DNA of 64,000 nt. Origin: Thozetella sp. PMI_491. Lineage: Eukaryota > Ascomycota > Sordariomycetes > Chaetosphaeriales > Chaetosphaeriaceae. The translations under genes were made by a program, and so were the position numbers. The number at the start of each line of letters is the position of its first letter. The first letter of the stretch is position 1. The notes under the pieces were generated by a model. That model was given only the letters and a program-made list of their open reading frames with translations. It had not been told where the DNA came from and did not search any database. The stretch lies in NCBI GenBank assembly GCA_021432635.1, contig MU270118.1:1-64000 (forward strand). Reading direction: 5' to 3'. Shown here piece by piece: positions 38,411 through 48,493 of the stretch.

Positions 38411-39479
38411 TCATGCGTAGCAGACTACGAGGCGGATTTCAATGCTTTCCCTGGGAGATTCTGGCCCGTCGATACCGTGAAGATCATCTATACCGGTATG
38501 TGGTGCGTATTCAGACTGACCGGGGAGGGTTTTCGAGTCGTATAGCTTCAAGAGGATACACTCATCTGGCTCCTGGCGCCGGATGTAGTACCACTTCTGC
38601 TCATCTGCAGCAGATTGAAAGTTAATGACAGCCCGTTTCATCATTTATCTCTAGTTATAATGTCTCACCTCCGTAGAAGACATTAATTCTAGGCGCAAAC
38701 ATGCCGCAGGCGTATCCTTTCCGCGCGTCACAGAAGGTGGTGCCGTCACATACGGCAAGCGGATGACTAGTAACGGGTCCCTTCAGCGGTCTCCAGGCAT
38801 TTATCTGTTGAACGCGGGAGTACTTTTTGAAAATGTCCTCCCCAACCGTCAACTTGCAGATGTGCAGTGACCCTGTTGGGTCCTGGTCGACGTGAGCGCC
38901 GGAAGCTGTGGGACGAACCAGCTCTGGGAATTGTAGGCCCTCGATCGGTTGGAGCTGACGCAGGTTTCCAGAATAAGGCGTGTTGATGTCGGGGTCGGAT
39001 GAACGGGTTACCGAGTTCCAAATAAAGACGTCACTCGCACCGAGGAGCGACTTGATGGCTCTGCAGGGTGGTTAGGCCGACGAGCACGAACGCATTAATT
39101 ACGCCTCAACCCTTTGAGGAATGCCTACTCCTTAGTTTCCTGCGAATGCGAAGCGGTAAGAATCCGAACACTCATAGCATTCGAGGCGGGCGAAGGCGGC
39201 CAAAATTACCTCTAAATAGGCCGCGTTCCATTCCTTCTGCCGAGCCAGCGGGCCCAGTGCCTCGCTCTCGATTCTCACCGCGGCAAAGCCCCGGGTTTCG
39301 AGCTGTTCTAGCGGTGTTCTCGCGGTTTCTGGGTGTTCAAGCTCTGGCCGCAGATCATGCATTGTCACCTCGCGCTGCTCCTGTGGCCATGTCGGGCCGA
39401 CATCTGGCTGTAGAAACACTGCTGGGTCCTTTCCCAAGATATCGCATGGGACTGCAAAGCTGATTGTCGCAGTGGTCAT
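38411..39479 (-). CDS. asaB/GA4-desaturase-like oxidoreductase
   Basis: Four exons (39210-39479, 39129-39139, 38669-39060, 38411-38604) give 288 residues. The second exon is only 11 nt; without it the flanking exons are out of frame, with it the join reads YLEETKEAIKSLLGA, as the family requires. The protein starts MTTATISFAVP. It has GASDVFIWNSVTR, the HxD metal motif in AHVDQD, INAWRPLKGPV...PLAVCD, WYYIRRQEPDECILLK, PHT and PRESIEIRLVV near the C-terminus. This is the fungal GA4-desaturase family (relatives: AsaB and cephem methoxylase chain), thought to be Fe(II)-dependent oxygenases in natural-product pathways. The substrate is unknown. Intron lengths are 70, 68 and 64 bp. Confidence 0.87.
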
Positions 39480-41831
39480 CCTGAACGGGGTCCTGTTTCG
39501 ATTGCCCAAGTAGGCTGAGTTGTCGTGGTCCAGTGAATCGAAATTCTCGGACTTCAACCCAAGGTGGCTTTCTCGCAAGCTAGTCCTGGAGGCTGCAGTT
39601 TCAGTAGATTCCGAACCGTTTATTTGAGAAAGAGCCTGCGGGGGGCGGGGCGATGTCGGCCGGCGTCTCCCGTCTGTTACTATCACTCACAAGGCGAGGG
39701 GCGGGGAATACCGGTCCCTTCCACCCCACATCGGTTTCCCTGATTTTGAAGATGTCTACCTAGGCTAGGTATGACATTGGGCAAGGGCGCGAGTGACAAT
39801 GTATATGCGGCACCGCATCTGTTGGCACATTGTTGAGCATCCTATAAGGGCCTATCCATTCGCCGTTGTTCTAAGTCCTCAAAAAGGCGTAAGTGTGTTG
39901 GCACGTCGCACCATAGTTGCGCGAACTTCCGAGTCGTAAGCGGGCTTTCATTTTGCGCGCGCACAAGTCGGCCTGCACACCAAATGCTCTTGGTTGTTTG
40001 AAACGAAAATATTGCTGCAATGTCGAGGCGGAGGCTCTCCGTACCCGGCCCTGGGCTGGCAGGACAATCACTCTCGAGGCCGCCCTCTCTCAGCGTGAAC
40101 TCGGCAGCATGCGACGATTGGAGGAGCAGGCTGGCGAACTGTGCTGACCCGCCGTCGGTATTGCTGTCCCAGATTTCCCCGACGGCGGCAACTGATCAGG
40201 GATATTTCGATGTGGGCCTCCTTTCTGAGGGCATGCAATATTCTACCATAACAATTTTGCCTAGCTGCGAGGCCCTGGTATCCTCCAAGCGCATTATTTT
40301 TCGCATCTACTTATTCGGCACACTGCGGGAAGGAGAGAATACGGAGGCGCACATTGAAATGTTGACGGTTGGATACTTGGCCTCCTCTGGCACTGCGTCG
40401 TAGGTAAGAAGTTTTGTCGGCCCGATCAAAGGGCCTGGGACTGGGCTTCTTGTCATCTGGGCATGGAATTATTGCACCGCCCATTGGTCATAAAAGACAA
40501 GCTACCACAGCTTAGGGCTTAGCCTCGATTAGCCATTCCCAGCTGGATGCCTAGATCCCAGGTGCAGCCGGCTGCTGAACAAGCAAGCTTGGAGGTAACG
40601 TACCTCGCGTACCTAGGTCCTGGAGGCGGGGGCCCGCCTCATCTGAGTGGAGCGGTTGCCCAAAGCGGTAGGGAAAATGCGCGCTGCCAGGCGTCGTCGC
40701 CAAGAACTGAGGCTCGGGAGTCGCAAAGGTCGCCGGTGTGCTTTACGCCTGCACTAGGCTGCCTTTGGGTACAGTGCATACATAAATTACCTGGGCTGGA
40801 GAGCGACAGGCTTAGGTGGGTAAAGTTCAGTTCTTAGCTCGTTGATGTTTGCAAATTTGAGATGGTCGCGATGCAAGGCGTCTAAGGGAGCCTGCGACAC
40901 GCGGTGACGCCTCATCGGCGCTCCCGCCTAAGCGGAAGATTTGCCGCCCTCACATCACCCCCCCCCCCCCGGGCTTTTGGCAGCGTCAACTGACAATGGT
41001 TCAGGGTATAGCCAAAGAGCATTGAGGCAGATGCACGTGCTGTACAGAGAATGCCTTAAAGTTCAGAACAGTCTCTCGGGTCAAAGATATGTCAGTCGGC
41101 AAGCCCGTATTTTCTTGCGCCAAAATGATTCGTTCGCGAGCCGAAGACGGCCTCGGAAGCTTCAAAGACAGCAGAGACATGGCAGGGGCGCAGCAAATAG
41201 GAAATAAAATCGAAGCCGAGACAAGGGAGAATGCATCTAGAGTGCATATACAACAAGGTAACCGCTGCAGGTGGGCTTTCCTTTGCCCCAAACTCAAGGC
41301 CCTGGAACCGTCGACGTGGAGCCCGCTCGCCCCACCCGTCTCACCCGTTTCCCTGGGCTGTACCGAGGGGGTTTGTGCAGTACAACGTCAGAACACTGCC
41401 ACCGCTGGCCGCTTACCTCAGTCGAAGGTAGTCGCCGAAGTAAATTTTTGCTAGTGCATCTGCGTACTTGGATCAGGCAATGCGTTGGCATTTTACTCCA
41501 GCTCGGAGCGCCAGGAGCCATCGCCGCTGGCCAAGAAGGACAACGCCTTAAGGGGGTAATTACCTAATTATGGACCACAGAAGCCGGCACAAGCCGCGTA
41601 GAAATAGAAATACACCGTCTGGCCTGCATGAGGACCGCATGTAGAAGAACCCTATCCGCGACCTTGTCTTTTTCTCGATAGAACTCTTTGAGCCGATGCT
41701 GTGCTATACGTAACCGGCTGGCTTGGGATTTTGCCGTCGTTTCACTTATCTGTGGCCGAAGGACAGTAGCACCGCGTCAAGCCGCCGAGAGAGAACCCAC
41801 CCCTTTACGTCTGGCCAGCACCACAGGAGAG
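39480..41831. other. intergenic, 2.35 kb, divergent promoter region
   Basis: This lies between the asaB-like gene (minus) and the MFS gene (plus). No coding or RNA feature is supported; open frames are short and overlap on both strands. A 13-base C run is at 40958-40970. Confidence 0.5.
40958..40970 (+). repeat. poly-C tract (13)
   Basis: An uninterrupted run of thirteen C in non-coding sequence, prone to length error. Confidence 0.85.
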
Positions 41832-43538
41832 ATGGATGCGAGACAGCACAGCTCCTTACTACTCCCAGAGAGCAGCGATCACGGCTACCGCTCTCTTGCC
41901 TCGCGACATGAGCTGATGCGCTATGGTCTGGTAGCTAGCAAGGACGGTATGGTGCGGTGGAGACCTGACAGCAAGTGGCATCCCAGACAGTGGGGGCTTG
42001 GTAGAAAGTGTTTCGATACTAGCCTTATTATATTTCTGGATTTTTTTACGTGGGTCTCTCTTCTCCGAGCTTCGTTTCGTTCGGAATACTTGGCTGACCA
42101 AACCTGCCTACAGAACCGCCGTTAGCACCGCAGGTGTAAGAGTCGTCTTCTTGAAGCCAGTTTGCTATGCTAATTTGATGAGGCAGGCGCCGGTAGGAGA
42201 ACATGCCAAAGGTCAGTTTGGAATAAGCCCAATCACGGCAACCCTTGTCTTCGTATCAACGTGGGTTTTCTATCTCTCCAACACGGAACGACGCAAGACC
42301 GGTTCTGACATCGGCTGCTTTGTTATAGGTACCTGTTCGGCCAAGGCATCGGCAGCATTGTGTTCCCGCCATATTCCGAATCTTTCGGTAGGAAGAAGCT
42401 TTATGCGACCAGTGCTGCACTCTATAGTGTATTTTGTGTTGTTGTGGCCCTGTCTCCATCAATCGCCGGGGTGGCCATTGGGAGATTTATGACTGGCTTC
42501 CTCTCGGCCATCCCCTCCATAGTTGTGGCAGGAAGTATCGAGGACCTCTGGAATGCTCACGCCCGCGTGTGGCTGATCTTCATTTGGGCTTTAGCTGGAA
42601 ACATTGGGCTTATCATTGGCCCTATCCTCGGCAATTATATCATCGCGTCGCTAGGATGGCAGTGGGTGTTTTACATAGCGGCCGTCGTGACCGCGATCAC
42701 CTCGATACTCTTGCTCGGCATCCGAGAGTCTCGGCCGTCCCTAATACTGCGTCGGAGGGTGGAAGACATCCGAGCTGCCACCGGGGACAACATCCTCACT
42801 ACGTCGAGCCCAGATCACATGCCCGACTTGCAGACCTTCGCAAGAGAGGCTCTGTTCCGGCCAATTGGTCTTTTCTTCACCGATCTTATCGTCTTCGCTG
42901 TTGCATTTATGAGCTCGGTAGCCATCGCATTGATATATCTCTTCACAGAGGCCATACCTCTCATCTACTCTTCTTACAACCTGTCCGATGGCCAGAAGAT
43001 CATACCATTTGTCACCCTGGGCGTTGGATTGGTGTGTGGTGTCTTTACCCGCTGTTACGACCATTATTTCCTTCGGTCGCGCAAGATACGTGGAGAAGAC
43101 ATCGCTCCAGAGGACAAACTGCTTGGTTTTTCTATCGGCGCGCCTCTTCTCGCAGTGGGGCTGTGGTGGTTTGCGTGGACTATTCCCCCGGCCGCACAGC
43201 TTAGCTGGGTTGTTCCCACAGTCCCGCTGGTGCTGGTCGGCTATGCCATCACCGAGTTTGACGTTGTTCTGGCCGGCTATATGGCCGACAGCTATCTCAG
43301 CTACGCAGCAAGCGGATTTGGGGCGCTGGCGATGCTCAGGAGTCTTCTATCTGCCATCTTCCCCTTGTTCGCGAAGCGCATGTTCCAGGACCTAGGAAAT
43401 AATATGGCAGGAACGGTCCTCGCTGTATTGGCAACCATATTTTGCGTCGTTCCACCGTTGTTTACACGATATGGTGAGATGATCAGGAAAAGAAGCAGGT
43501 TTGCGAGCTATAGCCTGGCATTACAGGAAGAATGTTAG
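41832..43538 (+). CDS. MFS transporter (DHA1-like)
   Basis: Four exons (41832-42049, 42114-42135, 42187-42260, 42329-43538) give 507 residues. The second exon is 22 nt and completes TM1 as FLDFFTTAVSTAGAPVGE. Donors are GTGGGT, GTAAGA, GTGGGT. A hydrophilic N-terminus of about 65 residues precedes the helices. FGISP..ATLVFVSTYLFGQGIG and YSESFGRKKLY give the loop 2/3 signature of fungal drug:H+ antiporters. TM4-5 has IEDLWNAHAR and GPILGNYIIASLGWQWVFY (motif C region). A long central loop and the C-terminal helices are complete. It is a plasma-membrane exporter, perhaps of a product of the neighbouring enzymes. It converges on the glycosyltransferase gene, 260 bp away. Confidence 0.9.
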
Positions 43539-43798
43539 CGTGAACAACAGGTGGTGGTTGCTTGTATATGGACGAATATAACACCCCTTGGCTTGCCTGG
43601 CATAATAGAGCAGCCGGCCCAGTATATAACGAGATTCCGAGCAGCAATTAACGACGGTTCGGAAACTTATACCATAGAGTCTATTAAAAGTCACCGGAAA
43701 ATATAAACTAATATGTTGGCTACTAAGCCAGGCCGAGATTACCTCGGGCCTTGTGCCAGCTACACCTTGAAACGTGAGGGAGGAGATCACCCACCCAC

Positions 43799-45429
43799 TC
43801 ATTCCGTCAAGTCTAAAATAACCTTCTCTATGGATCCGAGCGCATCCATGGATATATTTTCCCTCCTCATAGCTTCTGCCCGCCTCTTGTACTCTGGGTT
43901 GCCTAAAACCTCGTCGATACCTCTAGCAAGAGCCTCGACTGTTGGATTTCGGGCATATAAGTTTACAGCGGCACCACATCTGGCGGCTCGTTCAGATACG
44001 ATGCCTTTATCAATGCCTTTGCCTGCCATAACCATGGGCACTCCAAACATAATTCCTTGTATAAACCCTCCGAATCCGGCGTTGACGACAAACACATCTG
44101 TGTGAGGTAACTACCCGCCATGAAGTATTAGCACAAGCCCGATATGAGGAAGGAACCTTCAAGACGGACCAGAGCGGAATATGGAAAGTAGTCTAAGACT
44201 TTGACGTTGGCTGGGATCTCGACGTCCTCGGGAAGAACTGCTTGGCGCACTCCGAGAACCGCGATCACGATAATGTCCTCGCGGGCTGCCAAGGCCTTGA
44301 TGGTTGGAACTATGAGGTCGTTGCTGTGTACCGCTATCTGTCAGCACGGCACGGCGGTCATTGGGATTCGGTCTATCTGTTGAGGCTCCTCCTCCCCCCC
44401 AACTCCCCTCTCCTTTCACGAGCAGCTGTGCATGATTTTGCGGGGCTCTTACTAGTCGCACATGACAGTACCCTGAGTGACGAATACAATTTTCTTCCTA
44501 GCTGGTGCGGAGAGGGCAGAATTTGCCTCGATTTCTGCCCACCACGACGGATAGAGCAAGTTGGGGCTCGGCATTCGGGGCGGCAGGCCCCCAATGAATT
44601 TGATCTTGGGGCTAAGGTCGGAGCGAGGATAGTCCAAAGAAGGGCTATATGACATGAGGCAAATGTCATAAGAATCAATCATGAGATCGAATAACCGGCC
44701 CGTCACATCCTTAGTGGCGCCGAGCTGTCGATAAACAGCGTTTGCATGTTCGTTCATAATGGTAGGATCTGGCATTGGTCCAGGTCCGAACCCCCCGACT
44801 TTTGCTCGCTCTTCTGCGCTGGCGGTGATTGGCAGGCCGCTCTGGGGATCTAGATCGACGCTGGTCATCGGGTTGAAGGTAGTGTGGTAGTTTATCACGC
44901 GCGGTAGCCGATCGTAACCCTTAGGCAAAGGTGCGCCATAGTAGAATGGTAAGATTCCCATATACATGGCCTCGTTCAAGAGTATGACTTGTCGCCCAGG
45001 ATATCGCTTTCGAACACTCTCCAGACACTCAGTCACCGCCCGGAATGCATCGGGTGTGCTGTCGAGGAAGAAATTCTTTGGAGGGCCGTGAGCTTTATCT
45101 GGCGGGTGAGAATCTTGGGTTGCCCCGAAGTTATCTTGGACATGAGTTCGCGGAGGGAAAGGATAACCAAACTTAAACTTTGGCTTCCAGGGGTGGGGAA
45201 CATAGGAAATTTTGGCTTGTTGAATCGATGTCTGGAAGTCAGCACCTGCGATGAGGTATACCTCGAAGCCGGCTTGGACAAGGTGCTTTGCGATTTGAAT
45301 TAAAGGGATCGTGTGACCCGAGGCTGGCATTGCAGCGGCTACAATAATTGGTTTCTTGCTCTCCGTAACCGCAGCCGCGCTCCCGTTTGAAGAGAACGCG
45401 GAATAAATATGAGACAGGATGATCCCCAT
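43799..45429 (-). CDS. UDP-glycosyltransferase (GT1-like)
   Basis: Three exons (44467-45429, 44170-44337, 43799-44110) give 480 residues. The first ATG in frame is at 45429. The N-terminal domain has a hydrophobic start, then IIVAAAMPASGHTIPLIQIAKHL, the acceptor-site His of GT1 enzymes. The middle has KKIVFVTQGTIAVHSNDLIVP. The C-terminal donor domain has DYFPYSALLPHTDVFVVNAG and GGFIQGIMFGVPMV, the fungal version of the UDP-sugar signature (HxGxxS/T replaced by NAGFGGF). It would attach a sugar to a small lipophilic acceptor. Both donors (GTCATG, GTCCGT) are poor matches to consensus but needed to keep frame and family fit; exon edges are therefore less sure than the gene. Confidence 0.85.
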
Positions 45430-46590
45430 TGTAGATGTCTGTGTCGGTGCAAGGGGGAAGAAGAGAATGGTAGGCAAGGCAAGTTTACAAGAGGAGTGTC
45501 GATTGCATTCGACTATCTTGTAGTTGTCCTACGCCTTCTTATCTATCGAATGGCTTATTGAAGAGAGAGTCGTTCCATGTCGTCGTTGTTAGCGGAATGG
45601 ATTAGCCTGTATAGGGCGGAACGCTTTAGCCACAACTCACGTTAACTTCAAAAGACTCGACCCATCACATTGCTGTCACGTAGATTACGAGTAATTTTTA
45701 GTACCGGTAGACTGCATGGTTGGTAAATTGATCGCAATATACACAACGCTTCGGCACTACCTCATGCCGGTGTTTCTAGAAGCCCGAACCCCGACATCGA
45801 GCAAAGAGAATCGCAGCTCGGAGATATGACAGCCAGAGGCTGTAGATAAGTTACAGCCCTTAGACCTATGGGATCTGTCGGCCATCTGGTTCAGACCGAA
45901 CGGTGACCAATCTTTTCACGAACTTCCGAGCGCCGTGAATTTGAGCAGCTCAGCGATAGAGCCTGAACCCAAGCCGCCTGGGCAAGTTGTACGGTATCCC
46001 ATCCCACTATCCACAAGTAGCAATCCCGCCATGCAGCAGCTAAGTGGAATTACATTAATCGATAGACCTGATTTGCTCATTGGTGCTACCCCAATCCTAC
46101 TGCATTGCAGCAATCGAGCAACAGGAAGCTGGCGCTAATCACGGGATGGGACAAGGAGGCGCTGCGCACAGCTCCCAGTGAAGGGTGATACAAACAGAGA
46201 GAGGATACCACGTTGGTGCGTGGCCTGGAATTTTGGTGGATGACTAGATATTTGGAGAGAAGGCATTGGGGGCAGTGGGGAAGACTTGGCGTCGACAAGA
46301 AATGGACCCGTGTGTCGGGCGCCGACGTTGCACGAAGTAAGGATTCTCAAACTGCGCATATTGCGTGTAGCCTAGGACTGACCCAATGATACAGCTGGTG
46401 TGCAACACACATAAAATTGCTTCTTGATATTCGAAGTATCCTCGCTTTGAGTTGGGTCGCTTCAAGTTGCCGCAATCGTAATCCCAGACAAACTCTGTCT
46501 TTGATTTCTCGAAAGAAGAATGGGCCCTGACCAAGGCTCTGGTACTCGCAGAAGTGGACAGTCAAGAATTTATCTGCAAAGGGGATCCTT
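45430..46590. other. intergenic, nothing assigned
   Basis: About 1.2 kb between two minus-strand genes. Short open frames without family features; no repeat or RNA seen. Confidence 0.55.
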
Positions 46591-48135
46591 CTAGGCGATC
46601 TTCTGCTGAAGGGATGAGGTATCGCTGTTCAATGTGAGGAGAGTATTCGGGTCGTGGTGCTGATCCATCTTGCCCACCATCACAAACGCATCGGTCTCGA
46701 GCTCTAGATCCTGCCCCGTCCCGGCCGCCAACATCTCTGGCGGGATCCAAGTCCCGCCATCTCCTATCGCTAAGATCTTAATTTCTGAGTCCGGAATCTT
46801 GCCCACATGGTCACTCCACATGCGCCAACGGGAACGCTGGCCAGTCTCCATTTTCCCCCAGTGAGGATGCAGCGGCCCCGCGAGCTGCAGCGCTTGGAAT
46901 GTCATAGTAACGGCAAGCTCAATATCGTCTGTAGTACCTGTTCGCTGAAAGCACAACTCAAAACGGCCGGCGATGCCTGACAGCCATGTAGCGGCGGCCT
47001 CTCTTTGCGCCATGTATTCCGCCGATTCCTGGTCCGGGCGTGGGACGTCTCCTGGCCCGCACAACAGTAGGCGGTATGAAGGTCCATCGCCAGACTCAAT
47101 GATACGCACCGCATCCAACATAATGTCGTTAATGAGCAGCTCGAAGGATGCTCTATGGACGTAGACTGCTTTACATATTGCATGCAAATCTGCCCATAGA
47201 AGAGACCTGAACTCCGCATGTTCTGGTCCAGACGACTCAGCTAGTGCTTTACGATGGGCATCGACTGCGGCAAGAAGGTCCTCATCTTGGTTCGTAGCTT
47301 GAAAACGCTGCAAGAGGCTGAAGACTAGGTTATGTAGTGAGCTAGGTCTGTATACCTGGGCTTCAGGACTGGAGTTCCACGTGGTAATACTAGCAACGCC
47401 CAGACGCGACAGCTGCACGGCACGATCCAGATGCACCATATCTCCCGTGATATCGTATTTATGGTGAAGAAGCCATTCGATTTCATTCAGTGTGGTGAGC
47501 CACAGCTTGCTGGTAGCAGTGCCATGCTTGATCAGCGACTCGCCAGCTTGGATGGCTCGATCGAGGTAGGTCGGGTCCGACGTACTCTCGAACCCGAGAG
47601 TACAAAGAACCCTGAGAAGATCCAAAGACATGACATGGTCAGCGGATCCCGCGGCGCTGCGGTCCGTGAGGCGCTGAGCGGTGTCAATCGCCTCGACAAG
47701 GTGGCCTGTCTCGTTAGTCTGCTTATACCGGTTTGTCAAGGCCGCCTGAAGATTGAAGAAGTAATAGGACCGTTCCTCGACATCCTCATCAGTGAAGCTC
47801 TCGACGGCCTCACGGACGCACTCGACACTGTCTTCTAGGCTGCTGACATCCTGGCGGGCGGTGAACCTTTTGTTGAGCAGGACTCCCAAGATGTTTAGGC
47901 ACGCTGGGCGGGCCTTGGCCGCCACCGTTCCTGAAGGAGCAGATCGAGCATCTTTGGCGACGGTGCGGGCGAGAGCAATTGCCCTATCCAAGTCTTCGAT
48001 GTTTTCGCTGATCTGGAAAGTTGCTAGCAGCTGCAGGGCATCCGCCATCTGGTCTCTCGCCCATTCTGTCGCCGCTGCCCGGTCTGCAGGTGCGTGCTGT
48101 ATCACTTGGTCGTCCATTAGATTTGTTCGTCTCAT
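46591..48135 (-). CDS. TPR-like repeat protein
   Basis: Single-exon gene of 514 residues starting at a genuine ATG; a second Met is at residue 7. Helical repeats with the pattern hydrophobic-D-L-D-x-A-hydrophobic recur: IEDLDRAIALAR (about 45), SSLEDSVECVREAV (about 100), HLVEAIDTAQRL (about 145), YLDRAIQAGESL (about 190) and HLDRAVQLSRLG (about 235). This spacing is that of the tetratricopeptide arrays found in fungal CHAT-domain and NLR-type proteins. No CHAT, NB-ARC or kinase domain follows; the last 150 residues are polar and unrecognised. A protein-protein scaffold is likely. It is divergent from the HET gene over 358 bp, which hints at a common role in self/non-self response. Confidence 0.8.
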   Translation of the reverse strand: MRRTNLMDDQVIQHAPADRAAATEWARDQMADALQLLATFQISENIEDLDRAIALARTVAKDARSAPSGTVAAKARPACLNILGVLLNKRFTARQDVSSLEDSVECVREAVESFTDEDVEERSYYFFNLQAALTNRYKQTNETGHLVEAIDTAQRLTDRSAAGSADHVMSLDLLRVLCTLGFESTSDPTYLDRAIQAGESLIKHGTATSKLWLTTLNEIEWLLHHKYDITGDMVHLDRAVQLSRLGVASITTWNSSPEAQVYRPSSLHNLVFSLLQRFQATNQDEDLLAAVDAHRKALAESSGPEHAEFRSLLWADLHAICKAVYVHRASFELLINDIMLDAVRIIESGDGPSYRLLLCGPGDVPRPDQESAEYMAQREAAATWLSGIAGRFELCFQRTGTTDDIELAVTMTFQALQLAGPLHPHWGKMETGQRSRWRMWSDHVGKIPDSEIKILAIGDGGTWIPPEMLAAGTGQDLELETDAFVMVGKMDQHHDPNTLLTLNSDTSSLQQKIA

Positions 48136-48493
48136 GCGCCGTTCTATATCTCGGTACTCGCCGCGCTGGTTTCTGTTTCTCTTTGTTCCCTTTCACGATT
48201 TCATTCCGTCCCCGAGTTCATGCGCCTCTCAGGCAGTCGCCACAGTGGAGATATTGAGGCAGCCAAAGTGCCGTCTGCCTTGCCCGTGCACTGTGCCCGG
48301 CCCTTCCCCAAAATAGGCAGTACTGCCGATTGATGCGGGCCCGCAAATGGAGTATGCGTTCTGCCTTGCCTCCCTACCCAAGACCAAACATACCTCTACC
48401 CACGGCACTTGCTGGCATTCGACTTGCTTGGAAAACCAAACTCATTTGGCCAAATCCGTGTAGCAGCTGCCACCTTGGAGTTTGGAGTGCAAT
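48136..48493. promoter_or_regulatory. divergent promoter, TPR and HET genes
   Basis: 358 bp between two start codons on opposite strands. Pyrimidine-rich on the plus strand near 48165-48210. No clear TATA box. Shared control is possible given the spacing. Confidence 0.45.

Noticed and set aside
38411-38470. Short intron near the end of the asaB-like gene
   Set aside because: GTATAG...CCAG could be spliced in frame, but reading through gives PHTGIDDL...PESPRESIEIR, which is the family C-terminus.
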